Position numbers and translations under genes: made by a program. Shown in pieces: positions 54,685 to 64,000 of a DNA stretch of 64,000 nucleotides. The notes under the pieces were generated by a model. It did not search any database. It was not told the origin of the DNA and saw only the letters and a list, made by a program, of their open reading frames with translations. The stretch is from positions 2,202,001 through 2,266,000 of the forward strand of contig NZ_SORO01000001.1 in NCBI RefSeq assembly GCF_004368965.1, read 5' to 3'. The DNA comes from Leptospira meyeri (GTDB lineage Bacteria > Spirochaetota > Leptospiria > Leptospirales > Leptospiraceae). How positions within the stretch are numbered: position 1 is the stretch's first letter; every line of letters starts with the position of its first letter.

Positions 54685-56230
54685 CATCCATTACAAATCC
54701 AGAGGCTTTTTTACTAAAAGCCATAATGGTAAAACTTGGATCCACGCTGACTCCCGTAGGAAATACGGAAGAATCTGCCACAAATAAGTTTTGAAATCCA
54801 TGCACTTGGTGGCGAGAATTCACCACCGAGTTTTCACTCGATTTTCCCATCCGGCATCCTCCCGCAGGATGGGGAGCTGCCATCGGAAATTCCGCAGGTT
54901 TCCAAGCAAGGGCATCAATTTCTTCTTTTTTAGGAAGTTTGGAATATTTACGAAGTTTCATACCTGCAAGGAAAACTTCTTTAGCACCAGCTTCGAAGTT
55001 TAACTTCATTTGTTTGTAAGTAAGATCGCTAAAGATTTGTTTGGTGACTTTTCCAAATGGATAGTTGATTTTTCTTTTCCCAAATATATCCACTTCGATA
55101 GAACCAAGTTCCCCGTCTACATCATCAATCCAACCAATGGTTCCACCCAAATGTTCCATTTGTTTCATATAAGAAAAATGGTCCTTTCCAAAACTAGGAA
55201 TGAGGGCAGCAAGAGTGGCTGGTTGCAATTGATTTGGCATTAGCATATACCCGCCTTCTTTGTACTTTCCATTTTGGTATCGGGCTAATCGAAAATCCTC
55301 TACTCCATAAGCGGCAGGAATGTTTCGCCACTGAACGATGGATTCTTCATATAACGCATGTACCATGGGAGAAGGATTGATTGCTAGAAACTCACCAAGA
55401 GCCGGTAATCTTTTTTTTAGGCCATTTCGAAGTAAAAAAGTAGAGCTGCCGAATCCACCAGCGGAAATACAAACGGCTTTGGATAAAAAAGTGATTTTTG
55501 TAGCCGTTGGCCGGAGTGTCCTACGGTCAATCACCACAGCGTCGAGGCCGGATACTTTCTGACCAATATAGTTTAACTTTTCAGCGCGAAGGTCGGTATA
55601 CACATCTGTTCCTAATTGCACGGCTCTTGGAATATGAGTCACAAGTTGGGATTGTTTGGCTCCAAACATACATCCTTGCATACAATGACCAGACTTCTGA
55701 CAGTTTTTCCGCGCTTGTGGGACAGAATGTCCTTCCCAGCCTAATCTTTGTGAGGCGCTTCGGAAAAGTCGGTTCATTGGGTTAAAGGATTCTTCTCCCG
55801 CAGGAGTTACATGAAGGTCAGATTCCAATTCCGCCCAATATGAATGTAAGTCTTCTGGAAGGTGGTTTTCGATTCCGTATTTACGATTCCATAACAACAA
55901 TCTGTCATCGGGAGTGCGATAACTGTCTGCCCAGTAATGAACTGAGGCCCCACCCAAATTGTTTCCATAAACGAGGTTGATCCCACCATCTGCTGTGGTA
56001 TGAAAATTTCTCTCTGCTGAAACTTTTCCTCCCATATTTAGCTCATGATTGTCAAAGGTTCCTGTGTGGTAGTTTCCTCCCTGTTCGAGGAGTGCTACTT
56101 TGATTCCTTTTTTGGAAAGTTCATAGGCCATCGTAGAACCACCACAACCAGAACCAATCACCACTACATCAACAACGATAGTTTCTTTATTCGCATAACT
56201 TTTGTAATCACGATACATTCCTGGTTTCAT
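54677..56230 (-). CDS. GMC-family FAD oxidoreductase, second copy
   Basis: The product is 517 residues from ATG 56230, with AAGGA 8 nt upstream and the previous stop 1 nt away. An ATG at 56248 adds six residues. It has VVVIGSGCGGSTMAYEL, YGNNLGGASVHYW, CQKSGHCMQGCMFGAKQS and the active-site HPAGGCRMG with DPSFTIMAF. It has the same Cys-rich motif as the copy at 44203, marking the long-chain/sterol alcohol-oxidase-like subgroup. It is co-transcribed with a subunit-3-like gene and a nitrilase-like lipoprotein gene. Confidence 0.87.
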   Translation of the reverse strand: MKPGMYRDYKSYANKETIVVDVVVIGSGCGGSTMAYELSKKGIKVALLEQGGNYHTGTFDNHELNMGGKVSAERNFHTTADGGINLVYGNNLGGASVHYWADSYRTPDDRLLLWNRKYGIENHLPEDLHSYWAELESDLHVTPAGEESFNPMNRLFRSASQRLGWEGHSVPQARKNCQKSGHCMQGCMFGAKQSQLVTHIPRAVQLGTDVYTDLRAEKLNYIGQKVSGLDAVVIDRRTLRPTATKITFLSKAVCISAGGFGSSTFLLRNGLKKRLPALGEFLAINPSPMVHALYEESIVQWRNIPAAYGVEDFRLARYQNGKYKEGGYMLMPNQLQPATLAALIPSFGKDHFSYMKQMEHLGGTIGWIDDVDGELGSIEVDIFGKRKINYPFGKVTKQIFSDLTYKQMKLNFEAGAKEVFLAGMKLRKYSKLPKKEEIDALAWKPAEFPMAAPHPAGGCRMGKSSENSVVNSRHQVHGFQNLFVADSSVFPTGVSVDPSFTIMAFSKKASGFVMDVM

Positions 56231-56231
56231 T

Positions 56232-56759
56232 TTAGATTTCCTTCCCATTCACCAAATTTTGATAGTGGATTCTTGCTTCGCTCCATTTCTCAGGAGGATT
56301 GCCAAAGGGGCCTGGATAAGAAATCTGTTCCCAAGTAGATTTGTGGCCATAGTAAACTAAACAGACCAATAGTTTTAAATTTCCCACTACAGCACGGACG
56401 ATATCAGAATCTGTCTCTGACCAAAGGGATAAAAGCTCTTCCCGTTTTTCCCGTGAAAGATTCGAAAAAAAACTAAAATGTCCATAAAAAATAGGTAGGT
56501 ATTCTAACACCATTACCGCCGAATGAAAATCTTCTTGGATCTCTTCTGATACAAAATACAGTTCCTCATCCAATCTTCGCATAACATTTGCTTCTTCTAA
56601 ATTTGGCATTCCAGGTTCGGTGATAGGAAGGACTACCTCTGAAAAGGCAGCCACAGTTTTAGTTTCTGAATCACTAAAATAAAAATAACGAATTTTAGAT
56701 TTAATGCCCGCACAAAAAAGTAACAAGGCCAAAAAGGATTTTCTAGAGATTGAGAGCAT
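56232..56759 (-). CDS. Gluconate-2-dehydrogenase subunit-3-like protein
   Basis: The 175-residue helical protein has a hydrophobic N-terminus (LSISRKSFLALLLFCAG) with a single-Arg Tat-like RK motif. The segment VAAFSEVVLPITEPGMPNLE and the end YPGPFGNPPEKW match the subunit-3 family and the equivalent gene at 45737. It probably escorts or anchors the GMC oxidoreductase encoded next. It overlaps both neighbours slightly (17 nt with the upstream gene). Confidence 0.72.
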   Translation of the reverse strand: MLSISRKSFLALLLFCAGIKSKIRYFYFSDSETKTVAAFSEVVLPITEPGMPNLEEANVMRRLDEELYFVSEEIQEDFHSAVMVLEYLPIFYGHFSFFSNLSREKREELLSLWSETDSDIVRAVVGNLKLLVCLVYYGHKSTWEQISYPGPFGNPPEKWSEARIHYQNLVNGKEI

Positions 56760-57891
56760 AGATTCTTCCTTGGTTTTTTTCTTCTTTCACAAGATTGAAT
56801 ACGGATTTTCCAGATAATGACAGAAAGGCATCTCCACTGGCGGCAAGATCCCAAATTTCCCCTCGAAAAAACACATTGATTCCCGCTTTGACCTTTGGAT
56901 CTTTAAGGCGACCATTCATCGCATATTTTTTCCAGGCCGACCGTTCCGAAATAGTACCGATATCTTTGGGATCCACATCGTTTGGATTCGCATAACCATT
57001 GTAACCTTGCCATTTGGTTGTCCAGGCATCAGCAGGTGACACAAAAGAAGGAACTGCCAATAGCTCCGATTCTGTTTTTTTAAATTCTTGGTATACTTCA
57101 GGAAACCAAGAATCGGCACAAACCATTGTATATAACTTACCTAGCGGAGTTTGGTAAGTTGGATTTTCATCCAACTTACCTTCTTTTAGAAATTCTTTTT
57201 CGTCGGTAATGGGAAACAGTTTTCTTACGATTTTGTCGTCTACTCTGCCATCTGAGTGAAAATAAAAACTTACATTCTCCAAAGGACCGTCAGTGGGGGT
57301 AATTTTTCCTTCTATCACTTTCGGATGAGGTAAGACAATCGAACCTGCAACAATCGATACTCGATATTCTCTGGCAAGTCTTGCAAAGACAGATTGGTAC
57401 CTGTCAGACATTTGCCAAGCCTTCATCCGAAAAAGTGTTTCTTTCAAAGTGTCACTCGAGTAAGAACTGCTGAAAAAATAGTGCCAAAGAAAAGAGCCCA
57501 AGTTTTTTTTTACCAAAACTTCCATGCCTTCTTGGATTGTATTTGTAGCAAAAATAGATTTGTCCTCGGCAGTGACCACAAGCCAAGTTCCAATGTATTC
57601 TGGTAAAACAACTATGCTACGATCAACAAAGAGAAGTTCATTGTCCTTTGCCATCCGAAAGTAATCGTTCAAAGCCAAATAAAAACTATCTTCCGTTGCA
57701 TAACTATACTTGTTAAGATAGGGTTCTATCCCCACAAAACTTCCCCGTTTTCCCATTCCCTCTTTTTGGATGTATATCTTTGGATTAGGTACAGATCGGG
57801 AGATATCCTCTTGCGGAACCATTTGCTTTTGGCAATGGATTGTAAAAACTGTAATGGTTACAAAAACAGAAAAAGAAACGGGAAAACGCAT
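56743..57891 (-). CDS. Nitrilase-superfamily (CN hydrolase) lipoprotein
   Basis: The 382-residue product has a lipoprotein signal ending FTIHC (Cys20). The rest carries the nitrilase triad: Glu in VVLPEYIGTW, Lys in IVRKLFPIT and Cys in MVCADSWFPEVY. The superfamily cleaves or forms amide-type bonds, and apolipoprotein N-acyltransferase is one membrane member, but this protein has no multi-helix domain. A periplasmic lipid-anchored CN hydrolase is uncommon. It starts the operon with subunit 3 and the GMC enzyme. Confidence 0.75.
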   Translation of the reverse strand: MRFPVSFSVFVTITVFTIHCQKQMVPQEDISRSVPNPKIYIQKEGMGKRGSFVGIEPYLNKYSYATEDSFYLALNDYFRMAKDNELLFVDRSIVVLPEYIGTWLVVTAEDKSIFATNTIQEGMEVLVKKNLGSFLWHYFFSSSYSSDTLKETLFRMKAWQMSDRYQSVFARLAREYRVSIVAGSIVLPHPKVIEGKITPTDGPLENVSFYFHSDGRVDDKIVRKLFPITDEKEFLKEGKLDENPTYQTPLGKLYTMVCADSWFPEVYQEFKKTESELLAVPSFVSPADAWTTKWQGYNGYANPNDVDPKDIGTISERSAWKKYAMNGRLKDPKVKAGINVFFRGEIWDLAASGDAFLSLSGKSVFNLVKEEKNQGRIYALNL

Positions 57892-57972
57892 CCACCAAAT
57901 CTACTACACAATTTCGTTTCAGACAATATTTAATTGTGTTCTTAGTTTTTTCTTTTATTTTGACCTTATTCT

Positions 57973-59181
57973 ATGAAAGAGAAATCTGCTCCCAAAAAAA
58001 TCGTTCTCGCTTACTCCGGAGGACTCGATACTTCCGTCATCCTGGCTTGGTTGAAAGATACCTACGGTTGTGAAGTCATTGCTTTTTGTGCCGATGTTGG
58101 TCAAAAAGAAGAACTCACAGGCCTAGAAGAAAAAGGAAAAAATACCGGAGCCTCCAAAGTGTATATCCAAGATTTACGTTTGGAATTTGCACGAGACTTT
58201 ATTTTCCCAGCGATTCGGGGAAATGCAATTTATGAAATGCGTTATTTACTCGGGACATCTCTCGCAAGACCCCTCATTGCCAAAGCTATGGCAGAAGTGG
58301 CAACCAAAGAAGGTGCTGATGCTTTTTCTCATGGAGCGACAGGAAAAGGAAACGACCAAGTACGTTTCGAACTCACTTTCAAAGCACTTTCGCCTAACTT
58401 ACAAATCATTGCTCCTTGGAGAACTTGGGACTTTGGTGGTCGAGCGGATCTGATTGAATACGCAAAGAAAAAAGGAATTCCGGTTCCAGTAACAGCCGCT
58501 AAACCATATAGTATGGACAGAAATTTAATGCACCTTTCTTTTGAAGGTGGAATTTTAGAAGATCCATACAACGAACCAAAAGAAGATATGTTTATCCTAA
58601 CCGTATCTCCAGAAAAAGCACCAGACAAACCAACCTATTTAGAATTGGATTTTGAAAATGGGGACTGTGTTGCCATCGACGGAAAAAAAATGAATCCGCT
58701 CGAAGTCATGGAAACCTTGAATGACTTAGGTGGAAAAAACGGAGTGGGACGAGTTGACATCGTAGAGAACCGACTTGTAGGAATCAAATCTCGTGGAGTG
58801 TATGAAACTCCAGGTGGAACTATTTTGCATATTGCACACCGCGATTTAGAATCCATCACTCTCGATCGTGACACCCAACACAAAAAAGATGAACTCTCGC
58901 AAGAGTTCGCTCGTTATATCTACAATGGCCAATGGTATTCCAACCAGATGAATGCTCTACGTGCTTATATGGATTATACGCAAAAGTATGTAAACGGAAC
59001 TGTGAGAATCAAATTGTACAAGGGAAGTTGCACAGTTGTAGGACGAAAATCTAACAAGTCTCTTTACAATGCAGGACTTTCTACATTTGAAAAAGAAGAA
59101 TTGTACAACCAATACGATGCAGAAGGTTTTATCAACCTTTACGGACTGCCTATGAAAGAATGGGCAAGGGTAAACAAATAA
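57973..59181 (+). CDS. argG: Argininosuccinate synthase
   Basis: The 402-residue enzyme has the ATP pyrophosphatase loop [17 protein letters not shown] at the start, then [32 protein letters not shown] and the C-terminal [20 protein letters not shown]. It joins citrulline and aspartate using ATP in arginine synthesis. It is full length. It heads a run with coaD 1 nt downstream. Confidence 0.96.
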   Translation: MKEKSAPKKIVLAYSGGLDTSVILAWLKDTYGCEVIAFCADVGQKEELTGLEEKGKNTGASKVYIQDLRLEFARDFIFPAIRGNAIYEMRYLLGTSLARPLIAKAMAEVATKEGADAFSHGATGKGNDQVRFELTFKALSPNLQIIAPWRTWDFGGRADLIEYAKKKGIPVPVTAAKPYSMDRNLMHLSFEGGILEDPYNEPKEDMFILTVSPEKAPDKPTYLELDFENGDCVAIDGKKMNPLEVMETLNDLGGKNGVGRVDIVENRLVGIKSRGVYETPGGTILHIAHRDLESITLDRDTQHKKDELSQEFARYIYNGQWYSNQMNALRAYMDYTQKYVNGTVRIKLYKGSCTVVGRKSNKSLYNAGLSTFEKEELYNQYDAEGFINLYGLPMKEWARVNK

Positions 59182-59182
59182 G

Positions 59183-59665
59183 ATGAAAAATATCGCCGTA
59201 TATCCAGGTTCTTTTGATCCGTTCACCAACGGTCATCTCGACATTATACGGCGAGCTCATCCGTTATTCGAAGAGATCATCATTGCCGTTGCCATAAACT
59301 CCAAAAAAACATCCCTGTTTTCCCCTGAAGAACGAGTGGAAATGATCGGAAAGGTTTTTAAAGGATGGGACAAAATCAAAATTGATTCCTTCGAAGGTCT
59401 GACTGTTGATTATTGTAAGGAAAAAAACTCACGTGTGATTTTACGTGGGCTTCGTGCTGTCACAGATTTTGACTACGAATATGCCATTTCTCTTATGAAC
59501 AAAAAATTAGCACCAGAAATCGAAACTTATTTTTTGATGGCAGACAATGAATACTCTTTTGTGTCTTCCACAATCGTCAAAGAAGTAGCAAGACATGGTA
59601 GAGCCGTATCCAATCAAGTTCCGGACATTGTGGGCGAAGCCCTTACCAAAAAATTCTCTATTTAA
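59183..59665 (+). CDS. coaD: Pantetheine-phosphate adenylyltransferase
   Basis: The 160-residue enzyme has [19 protein letters not shown] with the HxGH-type nucleotide loop (TNGH), [20 protein letters not shown] in the middle and the [12 protein letters not shown] motif near the end. It makes dephospho-CoA from pantetheine phosphate and ATP. Size and motifs are standard. It is translated 1 nt after argG. Confidence 0.96.
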   Translation: MKNIAVYPGSFDPFTNGHLDIIRRAHPLFEEIIIAVAINSKKTSLFSPEERVEMIGKVFKGWDKIKIDSFEGLTVDYCKEKNSRVILRGLRAVTDFDYEYAISLMNKKLAPEIETYFLMADNEYSFVSSTIVKEVARHGRAVSNQVPDIVGEALTKKFSI

Positions 59666-59683
59666 TTTGGAAATGAGGATTCT

Positions 59684-61792
59684 ATGAAAACACGTTCTTC
59701 TTTTTTTTATGGATTCACCATACTACTGTTTGGTTCCCTTGGGTATTTTCTTCTACAAGCAGGAACTCTCCTCGAAGCAGCCAAAAATATTGTCACTGTT
59801 ACCAATGAACACTTGGATACCGAAAATTTTTTCAATCGATTTCACCACCCTTTAGCTCTTCTTTTCCTCCAAATCATCATTGTTTGTGGAGCTGCTAGAT
59901 TTGTTGGATATATATTTTCCAGAAAACTCAAACAACCTTCCGTTATGGGAGAGATTGTGGCTGGAATTTTGCTCGGACCATCACTGCTCGGTTTCTACTT
60001 CCCAGAGACCATGGGATTTTTATTTCCACCAGCAAGTCTTCCCACGCTAGGAACCCTTAGCCAAATTGGTTTAGTTCTTTTTATGTTCATCATTGGGATG
60101 GAACTCGATATCTCGGTTCTTAAAAACAAAGCCCACTCTGCTGTTGTGATTAGCCATGCCAGTATCATCTTCCCTTTCTTTTTGGGGATGATTTTAGCTT
60201 ATTATTTTTATACAGATTACGCTCCTGCGAATGTAGGTTTTTTGTCCTTTTCGCTTTTTATGGGAATTGCAATGAGTATCACTGCCTTTCCTGTCCTTGC
60301 TAGGATCCTCCAAGAACGAAATCTCACAAGGACACCACTCGGCGCCATGGTCCTCACCTGTGCTGCGGCAGATGATATCACGGCTTGGATCCTACTTGCG
60401 ATCATTGTTACCATTTCTAAAGCAGGAAATCTCAACACGGCACTTTTCACTGTAGGGTTGTCTTTTGCTTATATCCTAACAATGATTTATCTAGTAGCTC
60501 CTTTCTTGAAACGATTGGGTTCTATTTATATATCACGTGAAAACTTAACAAGAACCGCAGTGGCCCTCATCCTGATGATTTTATTCTTATCTTCTCTGGC
60601 AACAGAAGTGATAGGAATTCATGCACTTTTTGGTGCCTTCCTTGCTGGTGTGATTATGCCAGCAGAAGGAAATCTCAAAAAACTGATCGCAGAAAAAATC
60701 GAAGACATTGCAGTCATTTTGTTTCTACCGATTTTCTTTGTGATCACAGGACTCCGAACAGAAATTGGTCTACTGAACGGTTCTCACCTTTGGATGGTGT
60801 TTGGTCTCGTCATCCTTGTAGCCGTTGTTGGAAAATTCGTGGGAAGCGCTTTTGCGGCAAAAGTTTCAGGATCCAACTGGGAAGATGCACTTTCCATCGG
60901 TGCTCTTATGAACACAAGAGGACTCATGGAACTTGTGGTTCTCAATATCGGATATGATCTTGGAATTTTAAGTCCGGAAATTTTTGCAGTTTTTGTGTTA
61001 ATGGCTCTTGTCACAACCCTCTCCACAGGTCCACTCTTAGATGGAATTCAAAAGTTTTTCTCTAAATCGGAAAAACGAATTCCTACCGAAAAACCTGTCG
61101 ATCGCAAGTTACGTGTGTTAGTAGCATTTGCCCAAGAAAAAATGGGAAAAAGTTTAGTTCGGTTTGCTTATTCCCTTTCCGGCAACCAAAAGAAAAATTT
61201 GGAAATCACTGCATTACACATTTCACCAAACGACTCCTTGTCGAATGAAGAAATTCGCCGTTACCGTGATGCGAGTTTTGAAGCCATTCGCCAAACAGGC
61301 TCTAGTATGGGTGTCCAAGTCCAAACAGAGTACCGCATCACTGACAATGTCACTTATGAAATTGTCAATTTTGCCAAAATCAAACATACTGACATTTTAC
61401 TCATTGGTGCTGCCAAACCTCTATTTTCTCGCAGTTATACGGGAGGAAAAATAAAAGGAATTTTAAATTACTGCCCTGCCACTGTGGGTGTCCTCATTGA
61501 CAACGGTTTGGAATCTGTTGAAAAAGTGGCCATCCTTTACAAAGGGGAAAAGGATCCCATCCTTGGATTTGCACAAAAACTAACTTCCCTCAAAGGGATG
61601 AAGTCGAACAAAATCAAGGTGGAAGACCTAGTACAACCCGAAACAGATCTAAATCCCTATCCCATTTCCTTAAATAAAATCACTGGTTATTCATTGATTC
61701 TCATCGACCTGAATGTTTGGGAAGAGATGGGATTTGAAAAAATGGATCTTCTCCCAACTTCTTTTCTTTTGGTTCGTTTTTTAGGCACATAA
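59684..61792 (+). CDS. Kef/CPA2-type cation:proton antiporter with USP-like tail
   Basis: The 702-residue protein has a CPA2 antiporter domain with about 12 to 13 helices at residues 1-445, including the family motifs GEIVAGILLGPSLLG, MELDISVLKNKAHSA, TCAAADDITAWILLAI and TRGLMELVVLNIGYDLGILS. A cytoplasmic tail (about 460-700) resembles universal-stress-protein-like domains (LRVLVAFAQEKMGKSLVRFA). It exchanges Na+ or K+ for H+. AATGAGGA lies just before the start. Confidence 0.9.
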   Translation: MKTRSSFFYGFTILLFGSLGYFLLQAGTLLEAAKNIVTVTNEHLDTENFFNRFHHPLALLFLQIIIVCGAARFVGYIFSRKLKQPSVMGEIVAGILLGPSLLGFYFPETMGFLFPPASLPTLGTLSQIGLVLFMFIIGMELDISVLKNKAHSAVVISHASIIFPFFLGMILAYYFYTDYAPANVGFLSFSLFMGIAMSITAFPVLARILQERNLTRTPLGAMVLTCAAADDITAWILLAIIVTISKAGNLNTALFTVGLSFAYILTMIYLVAPFLKRLGSIYISRENLTRTAVALILMILFLSSLATEVIGIHALFGAFLAGVIMPAEGNLKKLIAEKIEDIAVILFLPIFFVITGLRTEIGLLNGSHLWMVFGLVILVAVVGKFVGSAFAAKVSGSNWEDALSIGALMNTRGLMELVVLNIGYDLGILSPEIFAVFVLMALVTTLSTGPLLDGIQKFFSKSEKRIPTEKPVDRKLRVLVAFAQEKMGKSLVRFAYSLSGNQKKNLEITALHISPNDSLSNEEIRRYRDASFEAIRQTGSSMGVQVQTEYRITDNVTYEIVNFAKIKHTDILLIGAAKPLFSRSYTGGKIKGILNYCPATVGVLIDNGLESVEKVAILYKGEKDPILGFAQKLTSLKGMKSNKIKVEDLVQPETDLNPYPISLNKITGYSLILIDLNVWEEMGFEKMDLLPTSFLLVRFLGT

Positions 61793-61834
61793 AGATTCGA
61801 TTGCTTTTTTCGGTTTCTCCATGCTTTTGGAGAT

Positions 61835-62248
61835 ATGGAAAGAACTTTTATCATGCTTAAACCCGATGCAGTGAAAAACAAACACATCGGTGACATCCTT
61901 CAAAGAATTGAAAAAGAAGGATTTAAAATCCTAGGAATGAAATTCCTAAAACTTAGCCTTGAAGACGCAAAACAATTTTACGCAGTTCACGCAGCTCGCC
62001 CATTTTATAATGACCTTTGCACTTACATGGCTTCTGGCCCAATCGTTGCTTGCGCTCTTGAGAGAGACAACGCAGTGGCACATTGGAGAGACGTGATCGG
62101 TGCAACTGACCCTAAAGAAGCTAAAGCAGGAACCATCCGTGCCCTCTTTGCAGAAAGCAAAGAAGCAAATGCGGTTCACGGTTCTGACTCTGTAGCAAAC
62201 GCACTTCAAGAAATTGCGTTTTTCTTCAAAGGGTATGAACTTAACTAA
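61835..62248 (+). CDS. ndk: Nucleoside diphosphate kinase
   Basis: The 137-residue protein starts [20 protein letters not shown] and has the active-site His in [12 protein letters not shown]. It is a full-length standard enzyme that balances nucleoside triphosphates. GGAG lies close before the ATG. A strong terminator hairpin follows at 62267. Confidence 0.96.
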
Positions 62249-62266
62249 GTTCGAACCAAACAAACG

Positions 62267-62296
62267 ACCGGTTCTTTAGGGAACCGGTTCTTTTTT
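62267..62296 (+). terminator. Rho-independent terminator after ndk
   Basis: ACCGGTTC (62267-62274) and GAACCGGT (62281-62288) form a perfect 8-bp stem with the loop TTTAGG, followed by TCTTTTTT. It ends the ndk transcript; the next gene starts at 62300. Confidence 0.92.
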
Positions 62297-62299
62297 CCC

Positions 62300-63223
62300 G
62301 TGTCTATTCAACTTTCCGATATCTTAACCAACTCAAAACAACTCTTTGATACTTTTTTTGAATCCTACACGAAGGAATTATTCCAACCACTTACTCGCAT
62401 AACGGATGCTTGTTTGTATAGTCTCAAAGCTGGTGGAAAACGAATCCGTCCTATTTTTGTCCTGAATTCATTTTTTCATCCAAACCATTTACCAAAAAAA
62501 CTCAATTCCAAAGAACATCTCTCCGTTTACTTAGCGGCACTGGCTGTCGAATGCATTCATACATATTCTCTCATCCATGACGATTTACCAGCAATGGATG
62601 ATGATGACACACGCCGGGGAATGCCTACTTGTCATATCCAATTTGATGAGGCCACTGCGATCCTTGCAGGTGACACACTCAATTCCTTAAGTTTTTATCT
62701 ATTGTCCTTGTACGAAAACACGGACTCAACTGCCATCCGCGACTCCATACAAATCCTACACAAAGGTGCGGGAATGAATGGAATGATCCTGGGACAAATG
62801 GAAGACATAGTAGAAGAAAAAAGTCCGAGTGCCAAGGGTAAAGAATCCAAACTCACATCCATCCATGAAAAGAAAACGGGAGCTCTCATCGAAGCATCCT
62901 TCCTCTTAGGCAATCGTTTAAGACCTGATTGGTTAGAGAGACAATCAGTGATCTCCGGTTATGCGAAAGAAATTGGACTTTTATTCCAAATCACCGATGA
63001 TATTTTGGATGTGGAAGGAAACCTGGCGGATCTTGGAAAAACGCCTGGTAAAGATGCCAAAGCCGGGAAATTGACTTACCCGAGTCTTTATGGAATGGAA
63101 ACAACAAAAAGGTTACGAGACGAATCCGTATCCAAAGCAATTTCCCTTGTTTCTAATTTACCTTCCTTAAACAATGAATTCTTTTTAGGATTACCGAATT
63201 ACATTGCCGAAAGAAAAAATTAG
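62300..63223 (+). CDS. ispA: Polyprenyl (farnesyl/geranylgeranyl) diphosphate synthase
   Basis: The 307-residue prenyltransferase has the first Asp-rich motif DDLPAMDDDDTRRG and the second QITDDILDVEG, with LKAGGKRIRP near the start. The length and FARM region fit a short-chain (C15 or C20) enzyme of the IspA group. GTG start. The product feeds quinone and undecaprenyl synthesis. It overlaps tlyA by 20 nt. Confidence 0.88.
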   Translation: MSIQLSDILTNSKQLFDTFFESYTKELFQPLTRITDACLYSLKAGGKRIRPIFVLNSFFHPNHLPKKLNSKEHLSVYLAALAVECIHTYSLIHDDLPAMDDDDTRRGMPTCHIQFDEATAILAGDTLNSLSFYLLSLYENTDSTAIRDSIQILHKGAGMNGMILGQMEDIVEEKSPSAKGKESKLTSIHEKKTGALIEASFLLGNRLRPDWLERQSVISGYAKEIGLLFQITDDILDVEGNLADLGKTPGKDAKAGKLTYPSLYGMETTKRLRDESVSKAISLVSNLPSLNNEFFLGLPNYIAERKN

Positions 63224-63986
63224 ACTGGATGAGTACCTCGTTCGCGAAGGTCATGCGATCGATTTAAAGCTAGCACAATCGTTAATCCTTTCTGGGTCTG
63301 TACTCGTCAATGATGTAGTCATCTCAAAAGTAGGAACAAAAATCACTTTAAAAGACATTGTTCGTACTAAAGAAAAAATCAAAACCTATGTTTCCAGAGG
63401 AGCATATAAACTTCTAGGTGCATTCGAATCTTTTCCGAGTGCCAATGTCCAAAACAAAACCTGTATTGATTTGGGTTCTTCCACAGGTGGTTTCTGCCAG
63501 GTTCTTTTGGAGAAAGGTGCCTCACGAGTGATTGCAGTCGATGTGGGGTATGGTCAGTTGGCCCAAAAAATTGCCAACGATCCTAAGATCACAATATTTG
63601 ATCGCACACATTTAAAAGACTTGAGCATTCCCAAACTAGAACCATTAACACCTGAAACATGGATTACTATGGATTTAAGTTTTATTTCTCTTGTTCCCGT
63701 CTTTGTTTCCTTAATATCCCTTTTTCAATCAAAACCCAATATTGTCTGGCAAGGAATTTCCTTATTCAAACCTCAATTTGAAGTCCATCCGTCCAAATTA
63801 GAAAAAGGGGTTCTAAAGGATTCGCATCATATTGGTTATACGATTAGATCTATTTGGAGAAAGATCAAAAACTTAGATCCTAAATTAAAATTTTTAGGTC
63901 TGGCAGAATCCCCGATCCAAGGTGCAGATGGAAATCGGGAATTTTTGATTCGATGGGAATGGAGAGAATCGATAGAGAAATCTTAA
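63204..63986 (+). CDS. tlyA: TlyA-family rRNA 2'-O-methyltransferase
   Basis: The 260-residue protein has an N-terminal S4 RNA-binding domain (RLDEYLVREGHAIDLKLAQS) and a FtsJ-like methyltransferase domain (YVSRGAYKLLGAFESF, then CIDLGSSTGGFCQVLLEKGA and ITMDLSFISL). Family members methylate cytidine in 16S and 23S rRNA and affect capreomycin sensitivity. TTG start with translation coupled to the previous gene. Confidence 0.92.
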   Translation: MPKEKIRLDEYLVREGHAIDLKLAQSLILSGSVLVNDVVISKVGTKITLKDIVRTKEKIKTYVSRGAYKLLGAFESFPSANVQNKTCIDLGSSTGGFCQVLLEKGASRVIAVDVGYGQLAQKIANDPKITIFDRTHLKDLSIPKLEPLTPETWITMDLSFISLVPVFVSLISLFQSKPNIVWQGISLFKPQFEVHPSKLEKGVLKDSHHIGYTIRSIWRKIKNLDPKLKFLGLAESPIQGADGNREFLIRWEWRESIEKS

Positions 63987-64000
63987 GCAGTAAAGCCGGA

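Noticed and set aside
55507..55785. 92-residue plus-strand frame within the second GMC gene
   Set aside because: It lies opposite the conserved Cys-rich motif of the oxidoreductase and has no start signal.

Overview
The window is about 64 kb of AT-rich chromosome that reads as a free-living Leptospira, most likely the saprophytic L. biflexa-type lineage. This is an inference. It rests on spirochaete-style lipoprotein signals (short, relaxed lipoboxes), a DUF1554 leptospiral lipoprotein, flagellar and chemotaxis genes, frequent TTG/GTG starts, and a large set of catabolic and transport genes. No rRNA, tRNA, insertion sequence, phage or CRISPR array was seen. The one stable RNA found is tmRNA (8888-9236).

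Layout. 1-1280: 5' part of a malic enzyme gene (minus strand) and a glycerol facilitator. 1321-6231: small accessory genes, including an exported Cys-rich tandem-repeat protein, three coupled unknown genes, a frameshifted DJ-1/PfpI gene, an SH3 lipoprotein, and a Cys-rich lipoprotein whose upstream DNA is made of degenerate repeats. 6254-8790: motB behind two unknown genes. 8888-9236: tmRNA, then a GC-rich non-coding stretch. 10417-13613: an ECF sigma factor and NrsF-type membrane anti-sigma factor, divergent from a bufferin operon (BufA2-like precursor, DUF692/MNIO oxidase, DUF2063 partner). This is the most distinctive system here. The precursor carries a lipoprotein signal, so the modified peptide may be membrane-anchored. 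14285-24941: scattered regulators (AraC, TetR), an SDR, small conserved proteins, an alpha/beta hydrolase and a chemoreceptor. 25187-29723: a dCache chemoreceptor, then a porin preceded by Pho-box-like direct repeats, and a lipoprotein.

29992-33630 plus 34828-46303 look like two facing parts of a lipid, sterol or isoprenoid utilisation locus. The plus-strand part has a bile-acid:Na+ symporter-family carrier, an epimerase/dehydrogenase, a haem-motif beta-propeller protein and an MFS carrier. The long minus-strand operon has a Tat lipoprotein subunit, a GMC oxidoreductase, a second symporter-family carrier, acyl-CoA dehydrogenase, a 3-beta-HSD-like epimerase, an SDR, an acyl-CoA synthetase, an enoyl-CoA hydratase, a chemoreceptor and a DUF2804 lipoprotein. 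A divergent TetR gene (46471) and a perfect 16-bp palindrome resembling FadR-type fatty-acid operators (46335-46350) sit at its head. A second GMC/subunit-3 pair, with a nitrilase-like lipoprotein, lies at 54677-57891.

47056-54684 holds an EAL phosphodiesterase, RluA-type pseudouridine synthase, HAD hydrolase, a PAS histidine kinase/response-regulator pair, pyrD and an RNA uracil-methyltransferase. 57973-63986 is a housekeeping run: argG, coaD, a Kef-type antiporter, ndk with a clear terminator, a polyprenyl synthase and tlyA. Function calls come from recognised protein motifs only. No database search was run.
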